Assembly (NCBI RefSeq): GCF_900105395.1
Contig: NZ_LT629775.1
Location: 8,149,501 to 8,213,500 of the forward strand
Direction of reading: 5' to 3'
From: Streptomyces sp. TLI_053
Lineage (GTDB): Bacteria > Actinomycetota > Actinomycetes > Streptomycetales > Streptomycetaceae
Length of the DNA: 64,000 nucleotides
Both the position numbers and the translations under genes were made by a program. Under the pieces are notes generated by a model, which did no database searches, was not told where the DNA came from, and saw only the letters and a program-made list of their open reading frames with translations. Positions 25,895-32,933 of the stretch are shown here, piece after piece (within the stretch, counting starts at the first letter, position 1; every line of letters begins with the position of its first letter).

Positions 25895-26026
25895 GGGATC
25901 CGCTCCTCGGCCGGGACAGGTGCATCGGTCACGAATCGTAGGCTTCCCCGGCGGCCCCGGTCGCCGTGATCTCCCGCACACGCTCGTGGGCTGGCGCTGT
26001 CAGTGCCGCGCTGTTGACTGGTTGCC

Positions 26027-26695
26027 ATGACCGTGCGCGACCTCCTGCCCCTGCTGCCCGATCCGGCCGAGCTCCGTGCTCGCTGCCTCGGGATCGCCCT
26101 GCTCGACAGCATCCTCGACCGGCACGTGCCCACGCATTCCTTCGTCCGGGACTGGCGCGAGGGCGTGGACCTGGCCTGGATGGACAACGGCTCGGGCGAC
26201 CTGTACGCGATCGTGTTCGACCCGGCCGGGGTGTTCCTGTACGGCTTCGACCACGAGAGCGACGCGACCCCGTGGCGGGGCGAGGACCGCGAGCACTGGC
26301 CCGGCCTGCTGGACGGCCTGCCCGCCTCGCTCGCCCACTACGTGCAGGAGCCGGAGTTCCGGTTCGAGGGGTTCTTCGACGCGACGGTCTGCGCCTGGCG
26401 CGAGAGCGGTGCCGCTCGGTGGCGGTGCGGGCCGGTGGAGTTCGCACCCGGGGAGACGGACGGCGCCGAGGGGCTGTTCGGCCTGCTGGCCGACGGGAGT
26501 CCGGAGGCGTACGTCGCCTTCGCGGAGGACTGTTTCGGGCGTGAGGTGGACCGCGCGGCGGTGGCGGCGGTCCTGGCGGGTGCGCCGCTGACCCGTCGGA
26601 CGGTCGAGGCGCTGTCGCCCGGCGCGGACTTCGGGGCCGTCGTCGCACGGGCCCGCGCGATGGGCTTCGGGGAGCCGGCCGGGTCGGGGTCCTGA
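26027..26695 (+). CDS. Conserved hypothetical protein, paralogue of the gene at 31020
   Basis: 222 residues, acidic, cytoplasmic, ATG start. No known domain recognised. It opens 'LLPLLPDPAELRARCLGIAL' and contains 'FVRDWREGVDLAWMDNGSGD', 'FDPAGVFLYGFDHESDATPW', 'FRFEGFFDATVCAWRESG' and 'SPEAYVAFAEDCFGREVDRA'. The protein encoded at 31020-31697 (minus) has the same order: LPDPAALRDRC, GVYARGFDHTAP, 'DGVPLATVCFWH', 'TGAYLEWAEEYYEPE'. The WxG/FDH/TVCxWR pattern suggests a compact alpha/beta fold. Role unknown. Confidence 0.75.
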   Translation: MTVRDLLPLLPDPAELRARCLGIALLDSILDRHVPTHSFVRDWREGVDLAWMDNGSGDLYAIVFDPAGVFLYGFDHESDATPWRGEDREHWPGLLDGLPASLAHYVQEPEFRFEGFFDATVCAWRESGAARWRCGPVEFAPGETDGAEGLFGLLADGSPEAYVAFAEDCFGREVDRAAVAAVLAGAPLTRRTVEALSPGADFGAVVARARAMGFGEPAGSGS

Positions 26696-26758
26696 GGGGT
26701 CGGACCGGGAGCGGAAAAGGAGTCGAGGTGAGGAGGGGTGCGTCGTAGGGTGGCGCGC

Positions 26759-27109
26759 ATGGCCCACTCCAAGACCTCCTTCGTCTGCCTGCCGTGCCGG
26801 GCCTCGTACAAGCAGCCGTACGACACGGCCGCCGGCGAGCGGCGCTGTCCGCGCTGCGCGGGTGCGCTGATCCACGCGGGGTCGGCCTTCGCGGCGCCGG
26901 CGCGACGGGACACGGCGGCCTGGCGCACACTGACGTTGCTGCTGAACGCGGGCATTCGCTTCCACAAGAGCTGCTGCGGCGGCCCGGGCTACCGGCCTCG
27001 CACCCGGCACGAGGTGCGCGAGCGCACGCTCTACGCCCGCCGCTCCGGCGAGCCGCTCGCGCGGGCGCTGCTGCACCGGGACGTCCCGTGGGAGCGGGCG
27101 GCCGGCTGA
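26759..27109 (+). CDS. Small zinc-ribbon protein
   Basis: 116 residues. A CxxC pair in 'TSFVCLPCRASYKQPYD' and another in 'RRCPRCAGALIHAGSAFAAP' form a four-cysteine zinc ribbon at the N-terminus. A further 'RFHKSCCGGPGYRPRTRHEV' has paired cysteines, and the rest is basic and helical. ATG 26759 chosen (AGGG about 8 bases upstream); GTGs at 26738 and 26750 are in frame. Size and zinc ribbon suggest a nucleic-acid or protein adaptor; no specific family role is known to me. Confidence 0.8.
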   Translation: MAHSKTSFVCLPCRASYKQPYDTAAGERRCPRCAGALIHAGSAFAAPARRDTAAWRTLTLLLNAGIRFHKSCCGGPGYRPRTRHEVRERTLYARRSGEPLARALLHRDVPWERAAG

Positions 27110-27112
27110 GCG

Positions 27113-27145
27113 GCGCGGGAAGTCGGGTGGGCCGACCTCCCGCGC
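27113..27145. terminator. Bidirectional terminator
   Basis: 14-base arms 27113-27126 and 27132-27145 around GTGGG with one mismatch, between the convergent zinc-ribbon and DUF4386 genes. Confidence 0.8.
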
Positions 27146-27158
27146 GAGGGTGCGGGGT

Positions 27159-27851
27159 TCAGCCCGCCAGGACCGCCGGGCGGCCGGCCACCGGAGTGAA
27201 GCCCCTCGTGAGGAGACGGACGGCGAGGGTGACCTCCCAGGCGAAGACCGGCAGCGCGGCCAGCGAACCGATCGTCGACACCTGCGGGTAGAGGCCGAAC
27301 AGCACGGCCACCGCCGAGGCGAGGATCAGTGGGCCGCCGACCAGGCCGAGCAGCGCGACGGGGCGGGGCACCAGCCGCGAGCGGTGCATCAGGACCGCCA
27401 GGGCGAGCGAGTTGGCGCCCAGGACGATGTTGGGGCCGAGCAGGAACGTCCAGTCGTGGACGGCGACCAGGGCGCGGGCGGCGGTGGCCGCCCCGGAACC
27501 CGCGTCCTGCCGCAGGGTCACGACGGCGAGCATGCTGACGAGGCCGACCGTGATCACCGCGGCCTCCAGCAGCCGCCCGCAGACGTAGCCGAGCGCCAGC
27601 GCCTCCTGCCGGCGCCGCAGCACGGGGTAGAGCGACACCCCGGTGCCGATCACCGCCAGGACCAGCACCACCTCGCACAGCGCCCCCGCCGCCACCCGGC
27701 CGTCCGCACCGGACCCGGCCGCGTACGCGGCGCCGTCCAGCGCGGGCCGGTACAGCAGCATCCCGGCGACGGCCGCCACTTCGGTCACGAGGAACAGGAC
27801 GCCCGTGACCACCGCCGTGTACCTGTCCCCGGTCGCCTTCACCAGAACCAT
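27159..27851 (-). CDS. DUF4386-type membrane protein
   Basis: 230 residues with about six hydrophobic helices: 'AVVTGVLFLVTEVAAVAGML', 'ALCEVVLVLAVIGTGVSLYP', 'EAAVITVGLVSMLAVVTL', 'WTFLLGPNIVLGANSLALAV', 'VALLGLVGGPLILASAVAVL' and 'SLAALPVFAWEVTLAVRLL'. The 'RRRQEALALGYVCGRLLEAA' and 'LGPNIVLG' motifs are typical of the DUF4386 family of unknown function. ATG with GAGAGGGG upstream. It is divergent from the TetR gene with two palindromic operators in between, so it is very probably the TetR protein's target. Confidence 0.88.
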   Translation of the reverse strand: MVLVKATGDRYTAVVTGVLFLVTEVAAVAGMLLYRPALDGAAYAAGSGADGRVAAGALCEVVLVLAVIGTGVSLYPVLRRRQEALALGYVCGRLLEAAVITVGLVSMLAVVTLRQDAGSGAATAARALVAVHDWTFLLGPNIVLGANSLALAVLMHRSRLVPRPVALLGLVGGPLILASAVAVLFGLYPQVSTIGSLAALPVFAWEVTLAVRLLTRGFTPVAGRPAVLAG

Positions 27852-27870
27852 CCCCTCTCGGTCAGCCTCG

Positions 27871-27918
27871 GGTGTACGGCGTACACCTGGCGCTCACGTT
27901 AGGCGTACGCCGTACACT
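27871..27918. promoter_or_regulatory. Two TetR operators between divergent genes
   Basis: GGTGTACGGCGTACACC (27871-27887) is a perfect 17-bp palindrome with a central G. GGCGTACGCCGTACACT (27902-27918) is the same site, inverted, with two changes. Their centres are 31 bp apart, about three helical turns, so two dimers would sit on the same DNA face. Confidence 0.75.
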
Positions 27919-27946
27919 CGTCAAGCCGACGAGGGAGGAACCGGAG

Positions 27947-28654
27947 ATGGGCGAGAACGAGGGCACGCGCCGCACCCCGCTGAACCGCGACCGCGTACTG
28001 GCCGCCGCCGTGGCGTTCGCCGACCGCGAGGCGGGCGGCACCGACGCCCTGAGCATGCGCAAACTCGCCCAGGACCTGGGCGTGGTGCCGATGGCGCTCT
28101 ACAAGCACGTCGCCAACAAGGAGGAACTCCTCGCCGGCATGGTCGACACCGTCGTCGGCGGGATCGAGCCGCCCGCCGCCGACGCCGACTGGAAGGCCGC
28201 CGTGCGCGAGCGCATCCTCTCCGCCCGCCGGGCGCTGCGCCGCCACCCGTGGGCGCCGCGCGTGATCGAGGCGCTGCCGGCGCCGCCCCCTGCCGTGCTC
28301 GGCCACCTGGACGCGGTGATCGGCCTGTTCCGGGCGGGCGGTCTCTCCGTCGACCTCGCCCACCACGCGATGCACGCCCTCGGCGGACGTCTCCTGGGCT
28401 TCACCCAGGAACTCTTCGACGCCTCCCCGGGCCCGGAAGCGGGTCCGCCCGACCCCCGACCGGCCCTCCGCTACCCGCACATCGCCGAGGTCGCCGCCAC
28501 CGCCGCCCATGCGGAGGGCGACGGCGCGGCGGTCGGCGGCGGCTGCGACGACCAGTTCGAGTTCGAGTTCGCCCTGGACGTCCTGCTCGACGGCATCGAG
28601 CGTCTGCACCTGGCCGGTTGGACCTCCACGGGGGCCCGCCGTGCCGTACAGTGA
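27947..28654 (+). CDS. TetR-family regulator
   Basis: 235 residues. N-terminal helix-turn-helix: 'LNRDRVLAAAVAFADREAGG', 'ALSMRKLAQDLGVVPMALYK', 'HVANKEELLAGMVDTVVG'. The C-terminal part ('AVRERILSARRALRRHPWAP', 'DLAHHAMHALGGRLLGFTQE', 'EFEFALDVLLDGIERLHLAG') follows the TetR_C_1 ligand-binding layout seen in tetracycline-resistance-like and drug-sensing members. ATG preceded by GAGGGAGGA. The operators at 27871-27918 lie in the promoter gap shared with the DUF4386 gene, implying autoregulation and control of that membrane protein. Confidence 0.92.
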   Translation: MGENEGTRRTPLNRDRVLAAAVAFADREAGGTDALSMRKLAQDLGVVPMALYKHVANKEELLAGMVDTVVGGIEPPAADADWKAAVRERILSARRALRRHPWAPRVIEALPAPPPAVLGHLDAVIGLFRAGGLSVDLAHHAMHALGGRLLGFTQELFDASPGPEAGPPDPRPALRYPHIAEVAATAAHAEGDGAAVGGGCDDQFEFEFALDVLLDGIERLHLAGWTSTGARRAVQ

Positions 28655-28808
28655 TGCCACGGCCGTGGCGACGGCCGCGGCTGTGCGTTGTGGCCCGTGC
28701 CCACGACGCCTGTGACGGCCGGAAGTTGAGTCATCGCGATCACCCTCGGTCCACCGTGCCCACGAGCATGTGCCGGGGCACGGGCGGCGCATGCCAGAGG
28801 GAAGCACG

Positions 28809-29774
28809 ATGCCGCGACACACCTTCGGCGACGCCATGCCGTCGCATCTGCGGGCGGCCGCCGTGGATTGTGTCCTGCTGGTCGTCGAACCGCTGCAGGA
28901 TGTCCTGGAAGCGACCGCGGCTCCGGGCGGCACCTGGGCGGCCGGGTGCATGTTCCGCGCGAACGACGCGCAGGACACGATCTCCGAGCTGGTCGGCGTG
29001 ATCGCGGCCCACCTGGAGTTCGAGAGCAAGGACCGGGAATCCGTTCGGCGGCTGCTGCGCGCGGTCGGAAGAGGCGTGCGGACCTCCCCGTTCGGTCGAC
29101 GGTGGCCCGGGGGAGAACTGCCCGACCGAATCCCGGAGTGGGTCCGCGAGCAGGTGTGCGGTTCGCTCGCCTTCGTCGTGCTGCGTCTGCCGGTGCTGCT
29201 GCGATGCGCTGCGCGATCCCGGGACGACCGTTGGCCGGCCAGATGCCTCCTGCCGATGCTTGAGGCCGTCCATGAACTGGACCGGCTGGTCGAACTGTTG
29301 GAGGCCGTACAGCCCTATCCGATCGCCGTGTCGTTCCGGTCCTGGCTCCGGAGGCGGCCCCAGGAGGACATGCCGTCCGACCTCGACCATGACTACCTGG
29401 TCGAACTGGTCGAAGTCCCGCGTGCGCCAGGGGACTCGGTGTGGCACCTCGGCGGCCGGTTCACTCGCGGCGGCTGGACGGGGGCGAAGGAGGTGGACCG
29501 GTTCCGGGATCTGGTTCTCGCGATGCTGGCCCTGCTCGACGAGAACCTGCACGGGCGCCGTTGGGCGGGCGGCAACGGGAGGCCGTTGCCGCCCGCCCGG
29601 GACGCGGCCGTGGCCTGCCTGGCCGGGCTGGCCATGGCGGCGGGAACGGCCGACGCCGACGCCCCGTACTGGCTGACCGCGGAGGAGTCGGGCCGCGCCC
29701 GGGATGCGGCCGTCGCACTGACGGCGAGGGCGACGCGGGGCCGTTCCTTCGATCGGACCGGGAGCCACCGATGA
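28809..29774 (+). CDS. Hypothetical protein, helical, unknown
   Basis: 321 residues from an ATG with GAGGGAA upstream. No domain recognised. It is mostly alpha-helical and leucine-rich: 'LRAAAVDCVLLVVEPLQDVL', 'DTISELVGVIAAHLEFESKD', 'VREQVCGSLAFVVLRLPVLL', 'MLEAVHELDRLVELLEAVQP', 'VDRFRDLVLAMLALLDENLH'. No signal peptide. The stop overlaps the start of a 61-residue membrane protein (ATGA), so the two probably form a unit. Codon use is similar to its neighbours. Confidence 0.7.
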   Translation: MPRHTFGDAMPSHLRAAAVDCVLLVVEPLQDVLEATAAPGGTWAAGCMFRANDAQDTISELVGVIAAHLEFESKDRESVRRLLRAVGRGVRTSPFGRRWPGGELPDRIPEWVREQVCGSLAFVVLRLPVLLRCAARSRDDRWPARCLLPMLEAVHELDRLVELLEAVQPYPIAVSFRSWLRRRPQEDMPSDLDHDYLVELVEVPRAPGDSVWHLGGRFTRGGWTGAKEVDRFRDLVLAMLALLDENLHGRRWAGGNGRPLPPARDAAVACLAGLAMAAGTADADAPYWLTAEESGRARDAAVALTARATRGRSFDRTGSHR

Positions 29775-29956
29775 GCGCCCGACTGCCCTGGCTGCTGGTC
29801 GCCGTCCTCCTCTCCACCGTCGCCGCCCTGCTGGTGTTCGTGCTCCGCACCCGGCTCGGGGCGCGGGCCACCGAGGCCGCGCTGTGGGCCGGGTCGGCGT
29901 TCGGGGGGAGCATGCTGGTGGTGCTCGGGGCGCTGGTGTTCCTGTTCGGAGGGTGA
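29771..29956 (+). CDS. Small two-helix membrane protein
   Basis: 61 residues: two hydrophobic helices, 'LPWLLVAVLLSTVAALLVFV' and 'GSMLVVLGALVFLFGG', joined by a short basic/polar loop (LRTRLGARATEAALW). ATG overlaps the previous stop. Function unknown; it could anchor or modulate the 321-residue partner. Confidence 0.6.
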   Translation: MSARLPWLLVAVLLSTVAALLVFVLRTRLGARATEAALWAGSAFGGSMLVVLGALVFLFGG

Positions 29957-30000
29957 GCAGGTGGGTGGAAGCTGTTGCGGGTGATCGCGATTGCGTCTTG

Positions 30001-30016
30001 AATGGTCCAGACCACT
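30001..30016 (+). promoter_or_regulatory. dre-like operator before the aldo/keto reductase
   Basis: AATGGTCCAGACCACT matches the DasR response-element consensus (A-G/C-TGGTCTAGACCA-G/C-T) at 14 of 16 positions. It lies 20 bases before the aldo/keto reductase ATG. The same element type overlaps the GntR promoter at 7036. Confidence 0.55.
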
Positions 30017-30035
30017 ACGGGGAGGACCCATACTC

Positions 30036-30974
30036 ATGACCATTCCTCAGCGCACCGTCGTCCTGGGCACATTGGGCTTCGGCACGATCGTCGACGAGGA
30101 GACCTCGTTCCGGATCCTGGACCGCTTCGTCGAGGGCGGCGGTACCGTCCTCGACACCGCGAACAACTACGCGTTCTGGCTCGACGGTGCCACCGGTGAC
30201 GAGAGCGAGGCCGTCATCGGCCGCTGGCTGGCCAGCCGCAAGGCCCGCGACCAGGTCGTCATCAGCACCAAGGTCGGCGCCCGGCCCACCGTGCCGGGGG
30301 CCGGACTGGAGGCGGCCGAGGGGCTGTCCGAGAAGGCGATCCGGGCGGGCATCGAAGGCAGCCTGCGGCGCCTCGGCACCGACCGTGTCGAGGTGTACTG
30401 GACCCACATCGAGGACCGTTCGGTGCCGCTCGCCGAGACCGTGGAGACCCTCGCCGAGCTGGTGACCTCCGGCAAGGCGGGGGCGGTCGGCGCCAGCAAC
30501 CACGCCGTGTGGCGGGTGGAGCGGGCCCGCGCGCTCGCCGGCGACGGTCCGCGCTACTCGCACCTGCAGTACCGCTACTCCTACCTCCAGCCGCGCTTCG
30601 ACGTGCCGCTGCTGTCCTCCGCCCACGTGCACGTCACGTCCGAACTCCTGGACTACGTGCGCTCCGAGGGGGACCTGCGGCTCTGGGTCTACAGCCCGAT
30701 CCTCTCCGGCGGGCTCACCCGCGACGACGTCGAGATCGGCGCCGCCTACGACCACCCGGGCACGCCCAAGCGCCTCGCCGCCCTGCGCGCGGTGGCGGAG
30801 GAGACCGGCACCACCGTCAACCAGGTGGCGCTCAGCTGGCTGCTCGACCACGAGGCGGGGATCCTGCCGCTGGTCGGCGTGAGCCGGACCGCCCAGCTGG
30901 ACGAGGCGCTGGGAGCCCTCGACCTGACGCTGACGGCGGAGCAGCGCAAGCGGCTGGACGAGGCCGCGCTGTAG
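30036..30974 (+). CDS. Aldo/keto reductase
   Basis: 312 residues, TIM-barrel aldo/keto reductase using NADPH. Catalytic tetrad visible: Asp and Tyr in 'TVLDTANNYAFWLDGATGDE', Lys in 'QVVISTKVGARP', His in 'VEVYWTHIEDRSVPLAETV'. Cofactor-binding C-terminal elements are 'LWVYSPILSGGLTRDDVEIG', 'GTTVNQVALSWLLDH' and 'ILPLVGVSRTAQLDEALGAL'. ATG has GGGGAGGA upstream. A dre-like operator lies immediately before the gene, suggesting control by a DasR-type repressor and thus by amino-sugar status. A perfect hairpin terminator follows. Confidence 0.94.
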   Translation: MTIPQRTVVLGTLGFGTIVDEETSFRILDRFVEGGGTVLDTANNYAFWLDGATGDESEAVIGRWLASRKARDQVVISTKVGARPTVPGAGLEAAEGLSEKAIRAGIEGSLRRLGTDRVEVYWTHIEDRSVPLAETVETLAELVTSGKAGAVGASNHAVWRVERARALAGDGPRYSHLQYRYSYLQPRFDVPLLSSAHVHVTSELLDYVRSEGDLRLWVYSPILSGGLTRDDVEIGAAYDHPGTPKRLAALRAVAEETGTTVNQVALSWLLDHEAGILPLVGVSRTAQLDEALGALDLTLTAEQRKRLDEAAL

Positions 30975-30979
30975 GAAGT

Positions 30980-31009
30980 GCTCCCGGGGCCCGGCCGGGC
31001 CCCGGGAGC
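30980..31009. terminator. Bidirectional terminator, perfect 13-bp stem
   Basis: Arms 30980-30992 and 30997-31009 (GCTCCCGGGGCCC and complement) around GGCC, between the convergent aldo/keto reductase and hypothetical gene. Confidence 0.85.
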
Positions 31010-31019
31010 TTCGGCCCGC

Positions 31020-31697
31020 TCAGGCCGTCGGGTAGCCGGTCCCGGCGATGTCCTCGGAGAGGTCGTCCAGGTCGACGTCCGGGGCGATGGCCGCCACGAC
31101 CGCCGCCGTGAGCGGGCGCAGGGCGAGCACGTGGGCGACCGCCGCCGGGTCGGGGGCGTGCTCGGGCTCGTAGTACTCCTCGGCCCACTCCAGGTAGGCG
31201 CCCGTCAGGTCGGCGGCGGCCGGCAGGGCGAACAGCTCCACCCCGCCCGTCGGCGCGGCCGAGGGCGCCTGCCACACGTCGTCGTCCCCGGTGCCGTGCC
31301 AGAAGCAGACGGTGGCGAGCGGGACGCCGTCCTCCTCGCCGAAGGCCGGCTCCGCGGCCTGCGAGCGGAACGGGGCGGGCACCTCGGGGAGCAGCCGCGG
31401 CGCGGCGTTGGGCGCCGTGTGGTCGAAGCCGCGGGCGTACACGCCGGCCTCGGAGAAGACCATGAACCAGTCGTCGCCCTCGCCGTCGCGCATCGACGCC
31501 AGCTCCTGGCCGTCGCCCCACCGGGAGTCGAAGGAGTAGTAGCGGTCGCCCCACACGGGGCCGAGGATCGCTTCGAGCATCGCGAGCCCCCGGCACCGGT
31601 CGCGCAGGGCGGCCGGGTCGGGCAGTCGGGCGAGGAGTGCCCGCAGTTCGAGAGTCGGGTCAGGGGTGTCGCGGATGTCGTGCACACCAGGATTCAA
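31020..31697 (-). CDS. Conserved hypothetical protein, paralogue of the gene at 26027
   Basis: 225 residues from a TTG at 31697 (GTG at 31685 is the alternative; neither has a strong ribosome site). Strongly acidic, no membrane segment. Shares the order of motifs with the protein at 26027: 'LLARLPDPAALRDRCRGLAM', 'WGDGQELASMRDGEGDDWFM', 'FSEAGVYARGFDHTAPNAAP', 'DGVPLATVCFWHGTGDDDVW', 'LTGAYLEWAEEYYEPEHAPD'. Its start overlaps the last 38 bases of the EEP gene on the same strand, so it may be co-transcribed and translationally coupled with it. Function unknown. Confidence 0.75.
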   Translation of the reverse strand: MNPGVHDIRDTPDPTLELRALLARLPDPAALRDRCRGLAMLEAILGPVWGDRYYSFDSRWGDGQELASMRDGEGDDWFMVFSEAGVYARGFDHTAPNAAPRLLPEVPAPFRSQAAEPAFGEEDGVPLATVCFWHGTGDDDVWQAPSAAPTGGVELFALPAAADLTGAYLEWAEEYYEPEHAPDPAAVAHVLALRPLTAAVVAAIAPDVDLDDLSEDIAGTGYPTA

Positions 31698-32820
31698 GCA
31701 GGTGCCACCGACAGCGGTCCTGGTTGCGGTGCGGCAGCGAGAGCCGCAGCTCCTGGCCCCGGTGGTCGGACAGCCCCCGGTCGTCGACGAAGGCGTAGTG
31801 GTCCACCGCCGCGCCGTCGTTGGTGAACGCCCAGTCGAGGCGCCACCAGTCGGCGCCCAGGATGCCGCCCCAGCTGCCGGGGTAGAGGTCGCCGCTCGCG
31901 GCCCGGGCGTCGTGCAGGTGCGCGCGCAGCGGGTCGAGGTCGCCCATCGCCGGGCTGGTGTTGAAGTCCCCGGCGACCAGCAGCGGCCGGGAGTTGGCGG
32001 CGGTGTCGCGCTCCAGGGCCGCGAACTGCTCGCGCCGGGCCGCGTCGGCCTCGCGCACCACCCGGTAGAAGGCGCGGCCGAACAGCGACTCCCGGGTGTC
32101 CACCTGGACCGGGATGTGCACGTTGTAGAAGGAGACGGCCCGGCCCCGGACGTCGAGGTCGGTGCGCAGCACCTTGCGCCGGGTGAAGACCTCCGGCCAG
32201 GGCGCGTCCGCCGCCACCCCCGGGCCGACCGTCGGTGCGGCGAGCACCGGGAACCGGGAGAGGGTGACCAGCTCCCCGGCCACCACCACCTGGTAGCCGG
32301 GGAACTCCCGGCGGATCCGGTCGAGTTCGTCGATCGGGGTGTGGGTTCCGCGCACCCACGCCAGGTACTCCTGGAGCAGGTAGACGTCGGCGTCCTGGGC
32401 GTGCAGGAAGCGGTAGAAGGCGTCCGGGTCGTCGGTGGTGTCCCAGTACTCGGTGTTCCAGGAGAACACCCTGATCCCCGGACCGGCCGCGGCGGCGGCC
32501 GAACCCGGCTTCAGCGCGGCCCAGTTGAGGCCGGTCCGGGGCAGTGCGGCGACCAGCAGCAGGACCACCGCCGGCACCAGCCACCGCCGCAGGCCGGAGC
32601 CCGCGGCCGGCAGTGTCCACGCCAGCGCGAGCAGCGTCACCGGCACGGCGAGGAACAGCAGCGGCGGCGCCAGCCCGGGTACCAGCCAGAACCACCAGCG
32701 TCCGTTCGCCACCAGGTCCAGTGCCAGGAACGCCGCCCACAGCGCGGTGGCGGCCACCAGCAGGCGCACCCCCGCGGAATGCCGGTGCCGGGCACGGGGG
32801 GAAACGGAATCCGGATCCAT
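31660..32820 (-). CDS. Membrane-anchored endonuclease/exonuclease/phosphatase (EEP) protein
   Basis: 386 residues. Residues about 17-95 hold three hydrophobic helices ('LLVAATALWAAFLALDLVAN', 'FWLVPGLAPPLLFLAVPVTL', 'RWLVPAVVLLLVAALP'). The EEP domain (about 120-375) follows: Asn in 'VFSWNTEYW', Glu in 'ADVYLLQEYLAW', Asp/Asn in 'VAGDFNTSPAMGDLD' and Asp-His in 'GLSDHRGQELRL', so the active site is intact. By topology the catalytic domain is probably outside the membrane, more like a phosphodiesterase of lipids or lipid-linked sugars than a DNase. It is homologous over its whole length, including the membrane part, to the C-terminal half of the fusion protein at 38652. Divergent from the GT2 operon with 113 bases between. 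Confidence 0.88.
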   Translation of the reverse strand: MDPDSVSPRARHRHSAGVRLLVAATALWAAFLALDLVANGRWWFWLVPGLAPPLLFLAVPVTLLALAWTLPAAGSGLRRWLVPAVVLLLVAALPRTGLNWAALKPGSAAAAAGPGIRVFSWNTEYWDTTDDPDAFYRFLHAQDADVYLLQEYLAWVRGTHTPIDELDRIRREFPGYQVVVAGELVTLSRFPVLAAPTVGPGVAADAPWPEVFTRRKVLRTDLDVRGRAVSFYNVHIPVQVDTRESLFGRAFYRVVREADAARREQFAALERDTAANSRPLLVAGDFNTSPAMGDLDPLRAHLHDARAASGDLYPGSWGGILGADWWRLDWAFTNDGAAVDHYAFVDDRGLSDHRGQELRLSLPHRNQDRCRWHLLESWCARHPRHP

Positions 32821-32933
32821 GCGGCGGAGCGTAGCAGGGCGGGCCGCGCACCCGAATTCCGGTGCCCAGTACCCGGACACCCCCGATACGGGGACGATAT
32901 CCGCCCGATACGCGGTCCGCCTGAACTTGGCCC

